From assembly GCA_018003015.1 (NCBI GenBank), contig JAGNEZ010000002.1, forward strand, positions 124,001-188,000: a DNA stretch of 64,000 nucleotides. Direction: 5' to 3'. Origin of the DNA: Phycisphaerae bacterium (GTDB lineage Bacteria; Planctomycetota; Phycisphaerae; UBA1845; PWPN01). Positions within the stretch are counted from its first letter, which is position 1; every line of letters begins with the position of its first letter. The notes beneath the pieces are model-generated. The model was not told the origin of the DNA and did no database searches. It saw only the letters and a list, made by a program, of their open reading frames with translations. This document shows positions 1 to 9,039 of this stretch, in pieces. The position numbers were made by a program, and so were the translations under genes.

Positions 1-1
1 C

Positions 2-1042
2 GCCGGCCGGACCAAGCACACCCATCATTCGCTCTCCCTGTGTCGCGGGCTGATCGATCTGGCTCGGGTCACCGGGAAGAAGGAGTACCTGGCCAAGGTC
101 GAGGACTATCTCGCCTGGTGCCGGGAGTCCCGCACGGTTGATGGCGGTCTGCCCGAAGAGATGCCGGGCTCACCCCAGGACGAGGGATGTGCGTTGGCAG
201 ATTGGATCGTCGTCAACTTGATGATGTACACCCTCACCGGCGAGGAGCGCTATCTCGATGACGCCGAGCACACTCTGGTGAACCACTTCTTCACCAACCA
301 GTTTCACACCGGGGGGTTCGGACATCGCACCTTTGCTCAGGACATCGTCGGTGGGAAGAACTGGCAAGGTTGGGATGGGCGGTTCGGCAGCGAGAATCCC
401 GGCTGCTGCTCGCTGTGGGGGCAGTGGGCTTTGGGGCAGGTGGGGCGGTTCATTGCCACCGTCGCAGACGGAACGCTGAACGTCAACCTCTATCCCGCGG
501 CCGAAATCAGAATCGCCGAATGGGGCATGTGTCTGGAAATCAGCAGCGACTTTCCGCGTATGGAACGGGTGCGGATTCGGGTGACGTGTGAAAAGCCTCG
601 ATCGTGCGTTCTGTCTCTGCGGGTGCCCCTTTGGGCGCGATCAGCGAAGGTGACATGCGACGGGTTGCCGATGGGAAGTACCGGCCCGGGTCGGCGGGTG
701 GTGATATCGCGTGACTGGCGGGCGTCGGCCGTCGTGGACGTCGCACTCGGAACGGAAGTGTACGGTATTCCGTGGCCCGCCGAGGATCCGAAGGCAATGG
801 CCGTTTTTGAAGGCCCGTTGTGCCTGGGGCTCTCGAGCGCGGAGGCCAATGTGGACGTGCCATGGACCGTTCGTGTGGACGGCGCCGGCCGACCGGTCTT
901 GGATGCCGCCGGGCGGGTGTGGGTGGTCGACCCTTCGGATCGCGTGAGAGTGCTGGACGTTGTCTCGGCCGGGTGGCTGACGCCCGACGTGAAGGAGCCC
1001 GCGCGGAAGCGCATCTTGTTCCAGACCAGGAAAGCTGAGTGA
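2..1042 (+). CDS. GH127-like (DUF1680) glycosidase, 5' truncated
   Basis: The reading frame is open from base 2, so the N-terminus lies outside the window; about 346 residues remain. The visible part looks like the C-terminal half of the GH127/DUF1680 family, whose known members are beta-L-arabinofuranosidases. It has the alpha-barrel helices with an HTHHSLS segment, then a GCCSLWGQWALG segment where GH127 enzymes carry a Cys-Cys motif, then NVNLYPAAE and a beta-sandwich (LSLRVPLWA). The substrate cannot be read from this fragment. The stop overlaps the GTGA of an alternative start of the following lipoprotein gene, so the two are probably co-transcribed. The GH51-like gene at 51483 fits the same arabinose-polysaccharide diet. 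Confidence 0.75.
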   Translation, partial: AGRTKHTHHSLSLCRGLIDLARVTGKKEYLAKVEDYLAWCRESRTVDGGLPEEMPGSPQDEGCALADWIVVNLMMYTLTGEERYLDDAEHTLVNHFFTNQFHTGGFGHRTFAQDIVGGKNWQGWDGRFGSENPGCCSLWGQWALGQVGRFIATVADGTLNVNLYPAAEIRIAEWGMCLEISSDFPRMERVRIRVTCEKPRSCVLSLRVPLWARSAKVTCDGLPMGSTGPGRRVVISRDWRASAVVDVALGTEVYGIPWPAEDPKAMAVFEGPLCLGLSSAEANVDVPWTVRVDGAGRPVLDAAGRVWVVDPSDRVRVLDVVSAGWLTPDVKEPARKRILFQTRKAE

Positions 1043-1050
1043 GGGCGGAC

Positions 1051-1941
1051 ATGAGAACAATGGCTGTGGCCCTGTGTGGGATGCTGGTGTGGGTGGCGGG
1101 TTGTTCACCCGTTGGGGCTCCGGAAGGCGCGATCATCCGCGAGTATCACGGGACCGATCCCGAGTGGATCGAGCAGGCGAAGAGACTGAAGGAAGCCGGT
1201 CGGCTTCTGGAAACGAAGGAGGTCAAGGCTCAGCTCCGCAAGTCCTCATGCCAGCTGTCGCTTGCCCCGGTCAGGATCCGACCGCTGAGCGGGGGTGAAC
1301 TCTGGAATCTGGCTCGCAGCGCCCACGTACGAGTGGGCTACTACTTCCTGTGCAGCAAGTGCAGCAAATGGCACTTCAATGTCGCCGGCGGCTATGCGAT
1401 TACCGGCGACGGCGCCGTGGCAACCTGTTTCCACGTGGTCGATCCCAAGGACATGAGAGAGGGCTACCTGCTGGCCGTGACCGATGCTGGGGACGTCGTG
1501 CCGGTGACGGAGATCCTCGCCGGCAGCCGGTTCACCGATTCCTGCATCGTCAAGATCGCGTCGGACAAGCCGCTGCGGCCGCTGCCGCTCAGCGGCCGGA
1601 TCGCCCCGGGCGACGACGTCTGGTGTTACAGCGATCCAGCCAATCGCCCCGGGTTCTTCAGTCGGGGCATGGTGAACCGCATCTACCAGCACCTGCATCC
1701 AGCCAATTCGAAGGAGCGATACCCGGTGCGGATCAACGTCTCGGTGGAGGGCGCACCCGGCTCCAGCGGTGCCGCCGTCCTGGATCGGTTCGGGAATGCC
1801 GTCGCCCACTTCTCGGCCGTATCGGTCCACGGTGAGAGACTGCGCTCCGCGGGTACCGACCAGGCCCACGGCAGCGAGACGGTGATGGTGTTCCACGATA
1901 CCGTCCGCGCCGCCGACGTTCTCGCTCTCATCAAGCCCTGA
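1051..1941 (+). CDS. trypsin-like serine protease lipoprotein
   Basis: 296 residues. The N-terminus has a lipoprotein signal ending in WVAGC, so the protein is probably lipid-anchored outside the cytoplasm. The body matches the chymotrypsin/trypsin-like fold: CFHVVD supplies the His, FTDSCIVKI the Asp, and APGSSGAAVLD the Ser. A CSKCSKWH pair lies before the catalytic His. I chose ATG 1051, preceded by GAGGG; a GTG at 1039 overlaps the upstream stop and is also possible. It may process proteins in the envelope. There is no PDZ domain, so it is not a typical DegP. Confidence 0.75.
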   Translation: MRTMAVALCGMLVWVAGCSPVGAPEGAIIREYHGTDPEWIEQAKRLKEAGRLLETKEVKAQLRKSSCQLSLAPVRIRPLSGGELWNLARSAHVRVGYYFLCSKCSKWHFNVAGGYAITGDGAVATCFHVVDPKDMREGYLLAVTDAGDVVPVTEILAGSRFTDSCIVKIASDKPLRPLPLSGRIAPGDDVWCYSDPANRPGFFSRGMVNRIYQHLHPANSKERYPVRINVSVEGAPGSSGAAVLDRFGNAVAHFSAVSVHGERLRSAGTDQAHGSETVMVFHDTVRAADVLALIKP

Positions 1942-1988
1942 GCAGTGGCGGCAGTCAGTGAACCGGCGGCTATCCTGCGCGGCGTATG

Positions 1989-3170
1989 CTACTGTGGGGC
2001 GGCGGCCAGGAGGTCGCGGGCCAGCGGATGGTTGGGATCGGCTTCCCGTGCCTGACGATAGTGGCGAATGGCCTCGGTGGCCTGGCCCACGGACTCGAGT
2101 GTGCGACCCATGAGGTAGTGGGCCACAGGATCACTGGGGGTGAGCTTGAGTGCCGTCTCGAGGGCCGTCCGGGCCCGAGCGTTGTCCGCCTGGCGAGTGC
2201 AGACATAGCCGAGCAGCAGCCAATGCCCGGCGTTGCTCGGCGCAAGTTGACAGGCCTTCTCGATGCTCTGGCGGGCAGTGGTGTAGTCCCCCTGACGGAT
2301 GGCCGCTCGGGCCAGATAGGCGTGGGGATCGGCGTGGGCCGGTTCCAGCCGCGCGGCCTCCCGGAAGACGTCTCGGGCGGAGGCGGGATCGGCATGCTCG
2401 AGGTGGGCCAGGCCCAGGGCCAACCGAGCTGACCAGGGGGCGTCTTTGCGACCGGCCACCACCGGAGTCAGCACGGAGATAGCCTCCTGATAGTGGCCCG
2501 CGCGGGACAGGGCGGTGCCAAGGCGCGCCTGGGCCTGGGCATCGTGCGGAACGAGCAAGGCCGCCTCGCGATAGGCCGCGACCGCTTCCTTGCATTCCCC
2601 CAGCGAACTGTGGACGTTGCCCGTGAAAGTACACATTGCCGGATTGCCGGCGAAGTCGGTTCGGCGGGTGCGGACCAGCTCCATCGCCTCCGAGAATCGT
2701 CCCAGCGTAACCAGGATCTCCCCTTGCGCAATGACGTACGCCGGATTGTTGGGTGCGAGTTGAGCGGCACGGCGGTAATGCTCGAGAGCGCCCTGGGCAT
2801 CATCGGTCCATTCGGCGATGACACCGAGAAGGTGCTCAGTCTCCGCGGAGGAACCGCTCAACTGGATGGCGGTGTTCAGCGACGAGCGCGCCCCGGCCAG
2901 CTCGCCGCGTTCAAGGTTCAGGCGAGCGGCCAGGATGTGAGCGTCCGCGGACGAGGAATCGAGGGCCAACGCCTCCTTCAACTGACGCTCGGCATCCAGG
3001 ATCCGTCCAGCCTGAAGGTGTTCCTGGGCCAGCTGGAGCTTGACCTGTCCGCGGACTTTCTCCCATCGCCCCTGTGCTTCCTTCTTGATGTCCGTCGGGG
3101 CCAGGGCAGTACAGCCGGTTAGTGCCATCAAGGCACAGGTGGTCATCCACAGGCTCATCGTGCGCATCAT
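1989..3170 (-). CDS. TPR-repeat lipoprotein next to the secretin
   Basis: 393 residues. A lipoprotein signal ends in MALTGC, followed by about nine tetratricopeptide repeats through residue 390. Typical TPR spacing is visible, for example LGTALSRAGHYQEAISVL and IRQGDYTTARQSIEKACQ. It starts 12 bases after the stop of the secretin gene on the same strand. That position suggests a pilotin/PilF-like role in inserting or stabilising the secretin in the outer membrane. This role is inferred from position and fold; TPR lipoproteins have many other jobs. Confidence 0.8.
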   Translation of the reverse strand: MMRTMSLWMTTCALMALTGCTALAPTDIKKEAQGRWEKVRGQVKLQLAQEHLQAGRILDAERQLKEALALDSSSADAHILAARLNLERGELAGARSSLNTAIQLSGSSAETEHLLGVIAEWTDDAQGALEHYRRAAQLAPNNPAYVIAQGEILVTLGRFSEAMELVRTRRTDFAGNPAMCTFTGNVHSSLGECKEAVAAYREAALLVPHDAQAQARLGTALSRAGHYQEAISVLTPVVAGRKDAPWSARLALGLAHLEHADPASARDVFREAARLEPAHADPHAYLARAAIRQGDYTTARQSIEKACQLAPSNAGHWLLLGYVCTRQADNARARTALETALKLTPSDPVAHYLMGRTLESVGQATEAIRHYRQAREADPNHPLARDLLAAAPQ

Positions 3171-3182
3171 GGGTCGATCGTC

Positions 3183-5147
3183 CTATGGTTTGGATTCAGC
3201 GGAACTCGTGCCGGCGGGTTTCGCTTCGGATTGCCGCTGGCCCCCGCTCCGGTTCGTGTCCATGATCGGCAGATCCAGGCTCGGCCGTCCGTGGAGAGGT
3301 CGAGTATCGCCTTCCGTTCTCAGGATCTCACGCAGTACGAAGTTGTTCGCCGTGCTGCCATCGGCTTCCCACGCTCGCTCGTTGGTGAGTCTCTCGCTCA
3401 GCTCGATGGCTTCCAGGAACATGGGGTTCAAGTGGGTGGCCAGGCGGGCGTCCCAGAGGGCCCGCTGTGTGTTCCCCTTGGCAAGGTGCTGCATGGCCCA
3501 GTGATAGTGGGCCTGGGCCAGCCGCTCGCGGCCGTACGGCTGCAGCCCGGCCCGCAGCCCGGCTCGGTATCGTTCGACGTTCTCCATCGCCTTGCGGCTT
3601 TCCTCGTTGAGCTGGTCGTCGTCCTTCACAATGTGGACGGTGAGCAGGATGATGACCTCCTCCCGCTGAGTGTTGTCGGCCGTGTTGCGGAAGAGGACGC
3701 CGGCCAGCGGGAGGTTGCCAAGGTAGGGGATCTGGCTGCGGGCCGCCTTGCTGACCTCGCGGAACAGGCCGCCGATCAGGATCGTGTGTCCGTCGCGAAC
3801 GGTGATGTTCGTGGTGACCTCGGTGGTCTGTTCAAAGGGCAGGTTGGCCGCGGTGAGACCGCCACTGCTGTCCTTGGGATGGATCTCCATTCGAACGTAG
3901 CCGTTGTTCTCGATGAACGGCCGGAAGATCAGCTGAGTGCCGGTCTCGAGGAACTGCACCGTCTGGGTGGCGGTGGTTTCGGTGACGGTCGTGGTCAGAT
4001 AGCCGTCACGCCGCCCGACGATCACTTCGCCACGCTGCTTGTTCAAGGCGAGGACTTTCGGGTTGGCGATGACCGTCGTGTCAGTGACTGACTCGAGGGC
4101 CCGAACGAACGCTCCCACGTGGTCCTTGATGATCCCGAACGTGAAACCGCCTGCGGGCACCGCGGAGGTGAAGTCCTCCCTGAATGCCATGTTGGTTTCC
4201 TGGAGCATCCCCTGGGGTACGTCGCCGGTGGTCAGATCGGTGACGCCCGTGGAAACCGAGTTCAGCATTCGAAGGTCAACGCCGGTGACAATGTTGAAGT
4301 CGATGCCCATGGCGTTGTCCTGGTTCAATTGGGCACGGAGAATGGTGGCTTCGATCAGCACTTGCTTGGGGCGAGCATCGATTTCGTCGAGTACCTTGGC
4401 TATGGCGGCCAACCGCTCCGGCGTGTCGATGATCAGCAGGTAGTCCTCGTTGGCCAGGCTGTTGCCGCCCGACTCGGTGTCTCCTTCCGATACGCCTACT
4501 TGGGTTTTGGACGTGACCGTGATTCGGCCTTCCTTGCTCAGCAGCGGCTGCAGCAGTTTGCTGGCCTCCTCTCCGTTGACGTGCTTGAGATGGAAGACGC
4601 GGCACTCGGGCGGGCGTTCAGCGTCCTGGATCCTGGCCAGCTCTTCGCTGGTGTAGACGTAGATGAGGCCGTCGCTCTCCCGCCAGCCGCAACCGTTGGC
4701 CTTGAGGATCGCATCCAGCGTCTGCTCAAGCGTTAGGTCGTAGAGATCCGCGGTGACTTTCCCTTCCACGTCCTTGGCAGCGATGATGTTTCTGCGGCTC
4801 TGACGGCTGAGGGCCTTGAGCACGGTCGACAAATCCGCGTCCGCGACGTGCAGTTCGATGGTACCTCGCGACGACACCTGCACTTCCGGCTCGGGGGCAT
4901 CGTCGGCCAGCCGGCCCTCAGGTGACGCCTCCGCCTTCATCGACTCGCCCTCTAAAACCGACCCTTTCGCCGGACGAGCCGCGGACAGCCCGAGTAGCCG
5001 CGACAAAGCACCGGCCGCAGGGCGGGTCGAGGCGGGCCGGGTTGCCGGTCGCCTCTCGGCCGCCAGAAGCGGGGCGGTAGCCCAGCCTAGCTGAGCTGCC
5101 AGAAGCACGAGCAGAAGACGCAGCCGGTAACGCCTCGATCGGATCAT
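3183..5147 (-). CDS. secretin (GspD/PilQ-like outer-membrane channel)
   Basis: 654 residues. After a Sec signal (LLLVLLAAQLGWATAPLLAA) comes an STN/N0 domain around residues 105-175, a ring-building domain (FHLKHVNGEEASKLLQPLL), and the conserved secretin beta-domain with VLIEATI, VIANPKVLALN, DGHTILIGGLF and the closing EEVIILLTVHIV. A C-terminal extension of about 100 residues resembles a TPR-like tail. The frame extends upstream to 5525, but that would run into the divergent kinase gene. ATG 5147 is preceded by AAGGA and leads into the signal peptide. It is divergent from the secretion operon that starts at 5452 and should be its outer-membrane pore. Confidence 0.93.
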   Translation of the reverse strand: MIRSRRYRLRLLLVLLAAQLGWATAPLLAAERRPATRPASTRPAAGALSRLLGLSAARPAKGSVLEGESMKAEASPEGRLADDAPEPEVQVSSRGTIELHVADADLSTVLKALSRQSRRNIIAAKDVEGKVTADLYDLTLEQTLDAILKANGCGWRESDGLIYVYTSEELARIQDAERPPECRVFHLKHVNGEEASKLLQPLLSKEGRITVTSKTQVGVSEGDTESGGNSLANEDYLLIIDTPERLAAIAKVLDEIDARPKQVLIEATILRAQLNQDNAMGIDFNIVTGVDLRMLNSVSTGVTDLTTGDVPQGMLQETNMAFREDFTSAVPAGGFTFGIIKDHVGAFVRALESVTDTTVIANPKVLALNKQRGEVIVGRRDGYLTTTVTETTATQTVQFLETGTQLIFRPFIENNGYVRMEIHPKDSSGGLTAANLPFEQTTEVTTNITVRDGHTILIGGLFREVSKAARSQIPYLGNLPLAGVLFRNTADNTQREEVIILLTVHIVKDDDQLNEESRKAMENVERYRAGLRAGLQPYGRERLAQAHYHWAMQHLAKGNTQRALWDARLATHLNPMFLEAIELSERLTNERAWEADGSTANNFVLREILRTEGDTRPLHGRPSLDLPIMDTNRSGGQRQSEAKPAGTSSAESKP

Positions 5148-5451
5148 TCGCCCGTCCTTGGCTCCTCTTTCCAGTAGCGGTACCTCGGTCCGGGGGCGGT
5201 CGGCCGCGGTCGGACCTGGGCACGTTGGGGGCGAGTCCTTCGCCTGGTTATCGGTATCGACGCCTGAAATGCGGACCTTTAGCTGTGGAATGCGGACCTT
5301 CGGCCACAAACCATAGTGCCAGGGGTGGGCTATGGGTGTTAAGTCATGCGGGGGCCGGAACGATAACACGGGAGGGTGCTCTGTGCCCCAGTTTCCAGGA
5401 GGGAGACGGTTAGCGGACGTTGGCTGGTGGTTATCGGCCCGGAGGTCCAGG
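5148..5451. other. divergent intergenic region between secretin and kinase operons
   Basis: This 304-base region must hold the promoters for both the leftward secretin-TPR pair and the rightward kinase-secretion operon. I see no strong sigma70 promoter. It contains the direct repeats at 5268-5300 and, on the minus strand, ACCGATAA at 5255-5248. Confidence 0.6.
5268..5300. promoter_or_regulatory. paired direct repeat, possible regulator binding site
   Basis: The 12-mer AATGCGGACCTT occurs at 5268-5279 and again at 5289-5300, exactly 21 bases apart. Two helical turns is the spacing at which a dimeric regulator would contact the same face of DNA. The receiver protein encoded nearby has no DNA-binding domain, so the cognate factor is unknown. 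Confidence 0.45.
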
Positions 5452-7377
5452 ATGAGATGGGGATACGCAAAGGCCCGGCAGCACCGCCCGGATGGCATCC
5501 CGGGTTGGGTCGGCCTGAGTCTCACGGGTCTATACCTTGGGGTGAGCCTTGCGCTGGGGGCCGTCTCCCTCTGGTCTCATCGCCTTGAGACGCAGGCTCA
5601 GGAACGAGATTTCCTGCTTCGGCAGACCTTCTGGCTGGCGCGGGCCGTGGGCAACACCGCCCAGGGCGAGTCCTATGATGCGGCCGTGAGCGAGCTGAGG
5701 CGTGCCCGGCAGGACCCGAGTATTCGGCGTTGCGAGATCGTGGGGCGAGACGGGCGCATCCTCGCGAGTACGGAGCAATCACGCGTCGGCAAGGCCCTGA
5801 GCGAGGAACTGGCCGGCCGATTGATCGGCGTCGCGGATGTCGAAGCGGTTTCCATGCCCCTGGAATCAGAGGGGGAAGCTTCCACCGTGGCCATCCGGCT
5901 CCGCAAGACCGCTGCACCGGCTCGGGCGGCCAGCGGGCCGACCGAAAGTGCCGTCTCATCGCCGACATCGAAACGTCCGGTTTCGCTGGCCTGGCTGGTG
6001 GTCGAAGGTGCTCGAGCGAAGGGTCGCGGAGAGGTGTTCGCCTGGTGGGCGTCTATCGGATACGTAGCCTTGGCAGGGATGGGCCTCTTCTGGGTACTCT
6101 ACCGGGCCGCCAGCCGGGCGCTGCGGCCCATGGCGACGATTCGAGAACGCCTCCTGAGCAGCGGAGACCAGATCGCCGAGCAGCTGGCCACCATGCGCGT
6201 AAATGACTCGATGGATCAGGCGGCAGCGGCGTGGAACCGGCTGATCGAGTTCGCGAACGACATGCAGGAGGAGATGCGCTCGGCCCACCTGCGGACGGCA
6301 GTTGAGTCGACGCTCGACGGCTATCGATCCGAGCGACTCGCGGCGGTTCTCCGTCAGATGCCCCACGGCGTGCTGATCGCGGAAGATGACGGCAAGATCG
6401 CTTTCGCCAACCGATCGGCATCACGGATGCTTGGCATGCGCGAGGAGGATTTGGCCGGCAGGGAGGTCAGGGAGGTCCTGCCCGAACCGATATCGGCGGG
6501 TGTGCTGAGCGTTAACCGGGGCCCAAGCCGCTGGACCGACCACACCCTCGAAGGTACCGAGGGTTCGACCACAATCCGCTTCATGGCTGTTGCACTGGAG
6601 AAAGCGGCGGTCGTAAGTGGTAAGGTCATCTTCCTGCAGGACGTAAGCCAGTTCAAGGAGGTCGAACGGGCCCAGGACGACTTCCTCTACCACGTGACCC
6701 ACGAGCTGAGAACACCCCTAACCAACATCCGGGCCTACGCCGAGACCCTGGCGGGCGGCGTGCTCGACGACCCGGTCGCCCTGCGCGAGTGCTACAACGT
6801 GATCTCCGGCGAAACGGAGCGGCTGGGTCGGCTGGTCGAGGGCATTCTCAGCGTGTCGCAGCTCGAGGTTGGCTCGGCTCGCCTGTCGTTTGGGGAGGTG
6901 TACGCCGATCGCATGGTCCGCGACGCCGTTCAAGACATGCAGGCCCAGGCCGAGGCCAAGGGCATCGACTTGCGGCTGCGGCTGCCTCCCAAGCTCCCGG
7001 TGATCCGCGGTGACAAGGAACGGTTGGCCGCGGTCATGGCCAACCTGGTCGGCAACGCGGTCAAGTACACCCCCTCGGGAGGGCATGTGGAGGTGTCCTG
7101 CGTCGTAGAGAAGGAGAACGAGCATGCTCAGGGTCCGGGGGTGCTTCGCATCTCGGTGTCCGACACCGGCGTCGGGATCGACGAAGCCCACCACGAGAAG
7201 ATCTTCGAGAAGTTCTATCGGGTCCACGACGAGCGCGTCGAGGCGGAGCCCGGCACCGGGCTCGGTCTGGCCATCGTCAAGGAGACGATTCGGCTCCACG
7301 GCGGAAACGTGACCGTGGAGAGCACATTGGGGCGAGGGTCGACATTCCATGTCACCTTGCCGGTCAGCAATGCCTGA
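5452..7377 (+). CDS. membrane sensor histidine kinase with PAS domain
   Basis: 641 residues. There are two membrane helices (about 17-41 and 196-219) flanking an extracytoplasmic sensor, a linker, a PAS domain (about 295-395), a HisKA domain with phospho-accepting His417 in HVTHELRTP, and a HATPase domain with N box (about 535), G1 DTGVGID (561-567) and G2 GTGLGLA (601-607). All catalytic motifs are intact. ATG 5452 follows GGAGG by six bases; the longer frame from 5332 adds an unstructured leader. It heads the secretion operon and probably phosphorylates the receiver at 7410. Confidence 0.92.
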   Translation: MRWGYAKARQHRPDGIPGWVGLSLTGLYLGVSLALGAVSLWSHRLETQAQERDFLLRQTFWLARAVGNTAQGESYDAAVSELRRARQDPSIRRCEIVGRDGRILASTEQSRVGKALSEELAGRLIGVADVEAVSMPLESEGEASTVAIRLRKTAAPARAASGPTESAVSSPTSKRPVSLAWLVVEGARAKGRGEVFAWWASIGYVALAGMGLFWVLYRAASRALRPMATIRERLLSSGDQIAEQLATMRVNDSMDQAAAAWNRLIEFANDMQEEMRSAHLRTAVESTLDGYRSERLAAVLRQMPHGVLIAEDDGKIAFANRSASRMLGMREEDLAGREVREVLPEPISAGVLSVNRGPSRWTDHTLEGTEGSTTIRFMAVALEKAAVVSGKVIFLQDVSQFKEVERAQDDFLYHVTHELRTPLTNIRAYAETLAGGVLDDPVALRECYNVISGETERLGRLVEGILSVSQLEVGSARLSFGEVYADRMVRDAVQDMQAQAEAKGIDLRLRLPPKLPVIRGDKERLAAVMANLVGNAVKYTPSGGHVEVSCVVEKENEHAQGPGVLRISVSDTGVGIDEAHHEKIFEKFYRVHDERVEAEPGTGLGLAIVKETIRLHGGNVTVESTLGRGSTFHVTLPVSNA

Positions 7378-7409
7378 TTGGCGGGCGACCTGTGACGAGG
7401 AGCCTGTTC

Positions 7410-7799
7410 ATGGCGGTCATCTTGGTGGCAGAGGACGATGTGCACATCCTCCGCGTCGTCGCCCTGTGGCTCAAGCGAAACGGGCACCAGGTCAGCGAGG
7501 CGCGCAACGGGTCCGATGCCCTACATCGCCTTCGCGCAGGAGGCATAGACCTCCTCGTGTCGGATATCAACATGCCCGGCATGAGTGGGATCGAACTCCT
7601 GCAAGCCGGCAAGGCGGAGGGCCTTCTGCCCAACGGCGCGATCCTGCTGAGCTCGCGCTGCGATCAGAAGGAAATCTCCGACGCGATCAGAACCAATGGT
7701 GGAGTCGTACACCCCAAGCCGTTCAGCCCTTCCCGGCTGATCCAGGTGATTGAGGACAAGCTGGCGGTGGTCGCGGGGCCGGCATCTGCTCGGGGATAA
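7410..7799 (+). CDS. single-domain response regulator
   Basis: 129 residues, essentially one receiver domain. It shows the acidic cluster EDD (8-10), the phospho-acceptor Asp52 in SDINMPG, the switch Ser81/82 and Lys103 in HPKPF. There is no output domain, so it should act by protein contact, perhaps on the HD-GYP protein that follows four bases later. ATG 7410 is preceded by GAGGAG at 7 bases; a GTG at 7392 is less likely. Confidence 0.88.
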   Translation: MAVILVAEDDVHILRVVALWLKRNGHQVSEARNGSDALHRLRAGGIDLLVSDINMPGMSGIELLQAGKAEGLLPNGAILLSSRCDQKEISDAIRTNGGVVHPKPFSPSRLIQVIEDKLAVVAGPASARG

Positions 7800-7803
7800 T
7801 CTG

Positions 7804-9039
7804 ATGACAGGGTCCAACGAAACAGCACCTGCATCTTGCCCCGGCCCTGCAAGCGGAACCGAGGGAGTCCTCGGCGGCATGACCGCCAGCCTCGAATCCC
7901 TGCTCAAGGAGAACGAGGGACTGGCAGACGAGGTCCTGCGAACCTACGAGCAGCTCAACTTGATCTTCGACGTGACCGCCCAGATCGCCGGGCTCACCGA
8001 CGCCTACGAGGTCAAGCGACTGCTCTGTGAACGACTCAAGGCCATCCTGAATGCTCAGGGGGTTTGGTGCGTGGGCCGGTCGAGCCTCATGGACGAGTTC
8101 ATCCTCCGTGATCCGGTGGCCTGCGGAAACTGCACGCTGCCGCCAGAGGTTGAACTGGAGATCAACGAACTGGCCAGCCGGGCCATCCACGAGGAGCGGG
8201 TGGTGGTTCGCACCGTGTCATCGCCTTGTGCAGGTCTACCCTCCGGTGGTACGCACGCTATGGCCGGGCCACTTCGATCGCGCGACGGAGGACCGCCCCT
8301 GGTCGTGACCGCAGTCCGGTGCTGCGCCGAATTCACCGCCGGGGACATGCTGCTGCTTGACTCCGTGCTGGCCTATGGCGGCCACGTGCTCCGCAACATG
8401 CACCTGGTCGAACGGCTGAAACGAACTTCGTTCGAGGCGGTCCGCGCACTGGTCAGTGCGATCGATAAGAAGGACCCGTACACCTGCGGCCACTCCGAGC
8501 GGGTCGGCGTACTCGCCCGGCTGACCGGCCAGGAACTCGGCCTTTCGCCCGAACAGCTTCAAGAGTTGGAGTGGGCCGGCTTGCTGCACGACATCGGCAA
8601 AATCGGGATTCCCGAGGCGATTCTCAACAAGCCCGGTAAGCTCACGGATGACGAATACGCGATCATCAAACGCCATCCGCAGATGAGCTACGAGGTCCTC
8701 AAGCCGGTCGCCTCGCTCGCAGGTGTCATGCGCATCGTGATCGAGCACCACGAGAACTTCGACGGGACGGGTTACCCGAACGGCCTTCGGGGGGAAGAGA
8801 TCTCCCTGGCCGGGCGGGTCATGCACGTCGTCGATGTCTTCGACGCATTGACGTCCGACCGGTCCTACCGCCGCAAGTTCGACACACGCCGGGCCCTCGG
8901 CATTATTCAGCAGGAATCGGGAACGAAGATGGATCCCGCGGTCGTCGAGAAGTTCATTAAGGTCGTGGAGCGGGTCGAGCGACTGCGGCCCCCGGAACTG
9001 GAGGAACTCTTTGGCCTCGGGCCACAGGAGGCGGGATGA
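7804..9039 (+). CDS. GAF-like plus HD-GYP cyclic-di-GMP phosphodiesterase
   Basis: 411 residues. Residues about 30-190 resemble a GAF sensor preceded by a short coiled coil. Residues about 205-385 form an HD-GYP domain with intact His262-Asp263 in LLHDIGKIG and HHENFDGTGYP (about 315-325). The family hydrolyses cyclic di-GMP in the cytoplasm. The gene lies four bases after the receiver gene, and its last codons overlap the next gene (ATGA). It therefore looks like the catalytic output of the preceding kinase-receiver pair, adjusting the second messenger close to the secretion ATPase. Confidence 0.9.
   Translation: MTGSNETAPASCPGPASGTEGVLGGMTASLESLLKENEGLADEVLRTYEQLNLIFDVTAQIAGLTDAYEVKRLLCERLKAILNAQGVWCVGRSSLMDEFILRDPVACGNCTLPPEVELEINELASRAIHEERVVVRTVSSPCAGLPSGGTHAMAGPLRSRDGGPPLVVTAVRCCAEFTAGDMLLLDSVLAYGGHVLRNMHLVERLKRTSFEAVRALVSAIDKKDPYTCGHSERVGVLARLTGQELGLSPEQLQELEWAGLLHDIGKIGIPEAILNKPGKLTDDEYAIIKRHPQMSYEVLKPVASLAGVMRIVIEHHENFDGTGYPNGLRGEEISLAGRVMHVVDVFDALTSDRSYRRKFDTRRALGIIQQESGTKMDPAVVEKFIKVVERVERLRPPELEELFGLGPQEAG

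Noticed and set aside
5290-5320. Sigma54-like element (TGGCAC...TTTGT on the minus strand)
   Set aside because: The essential GC of the -12 box is missing.
5148-5525. N-terminal extension of the secretin to 5525
   Set aside because: It would overlap the kinase start and leave the signal peptide internal. ATG 5147 has AAGGA and a proper signal sequence.
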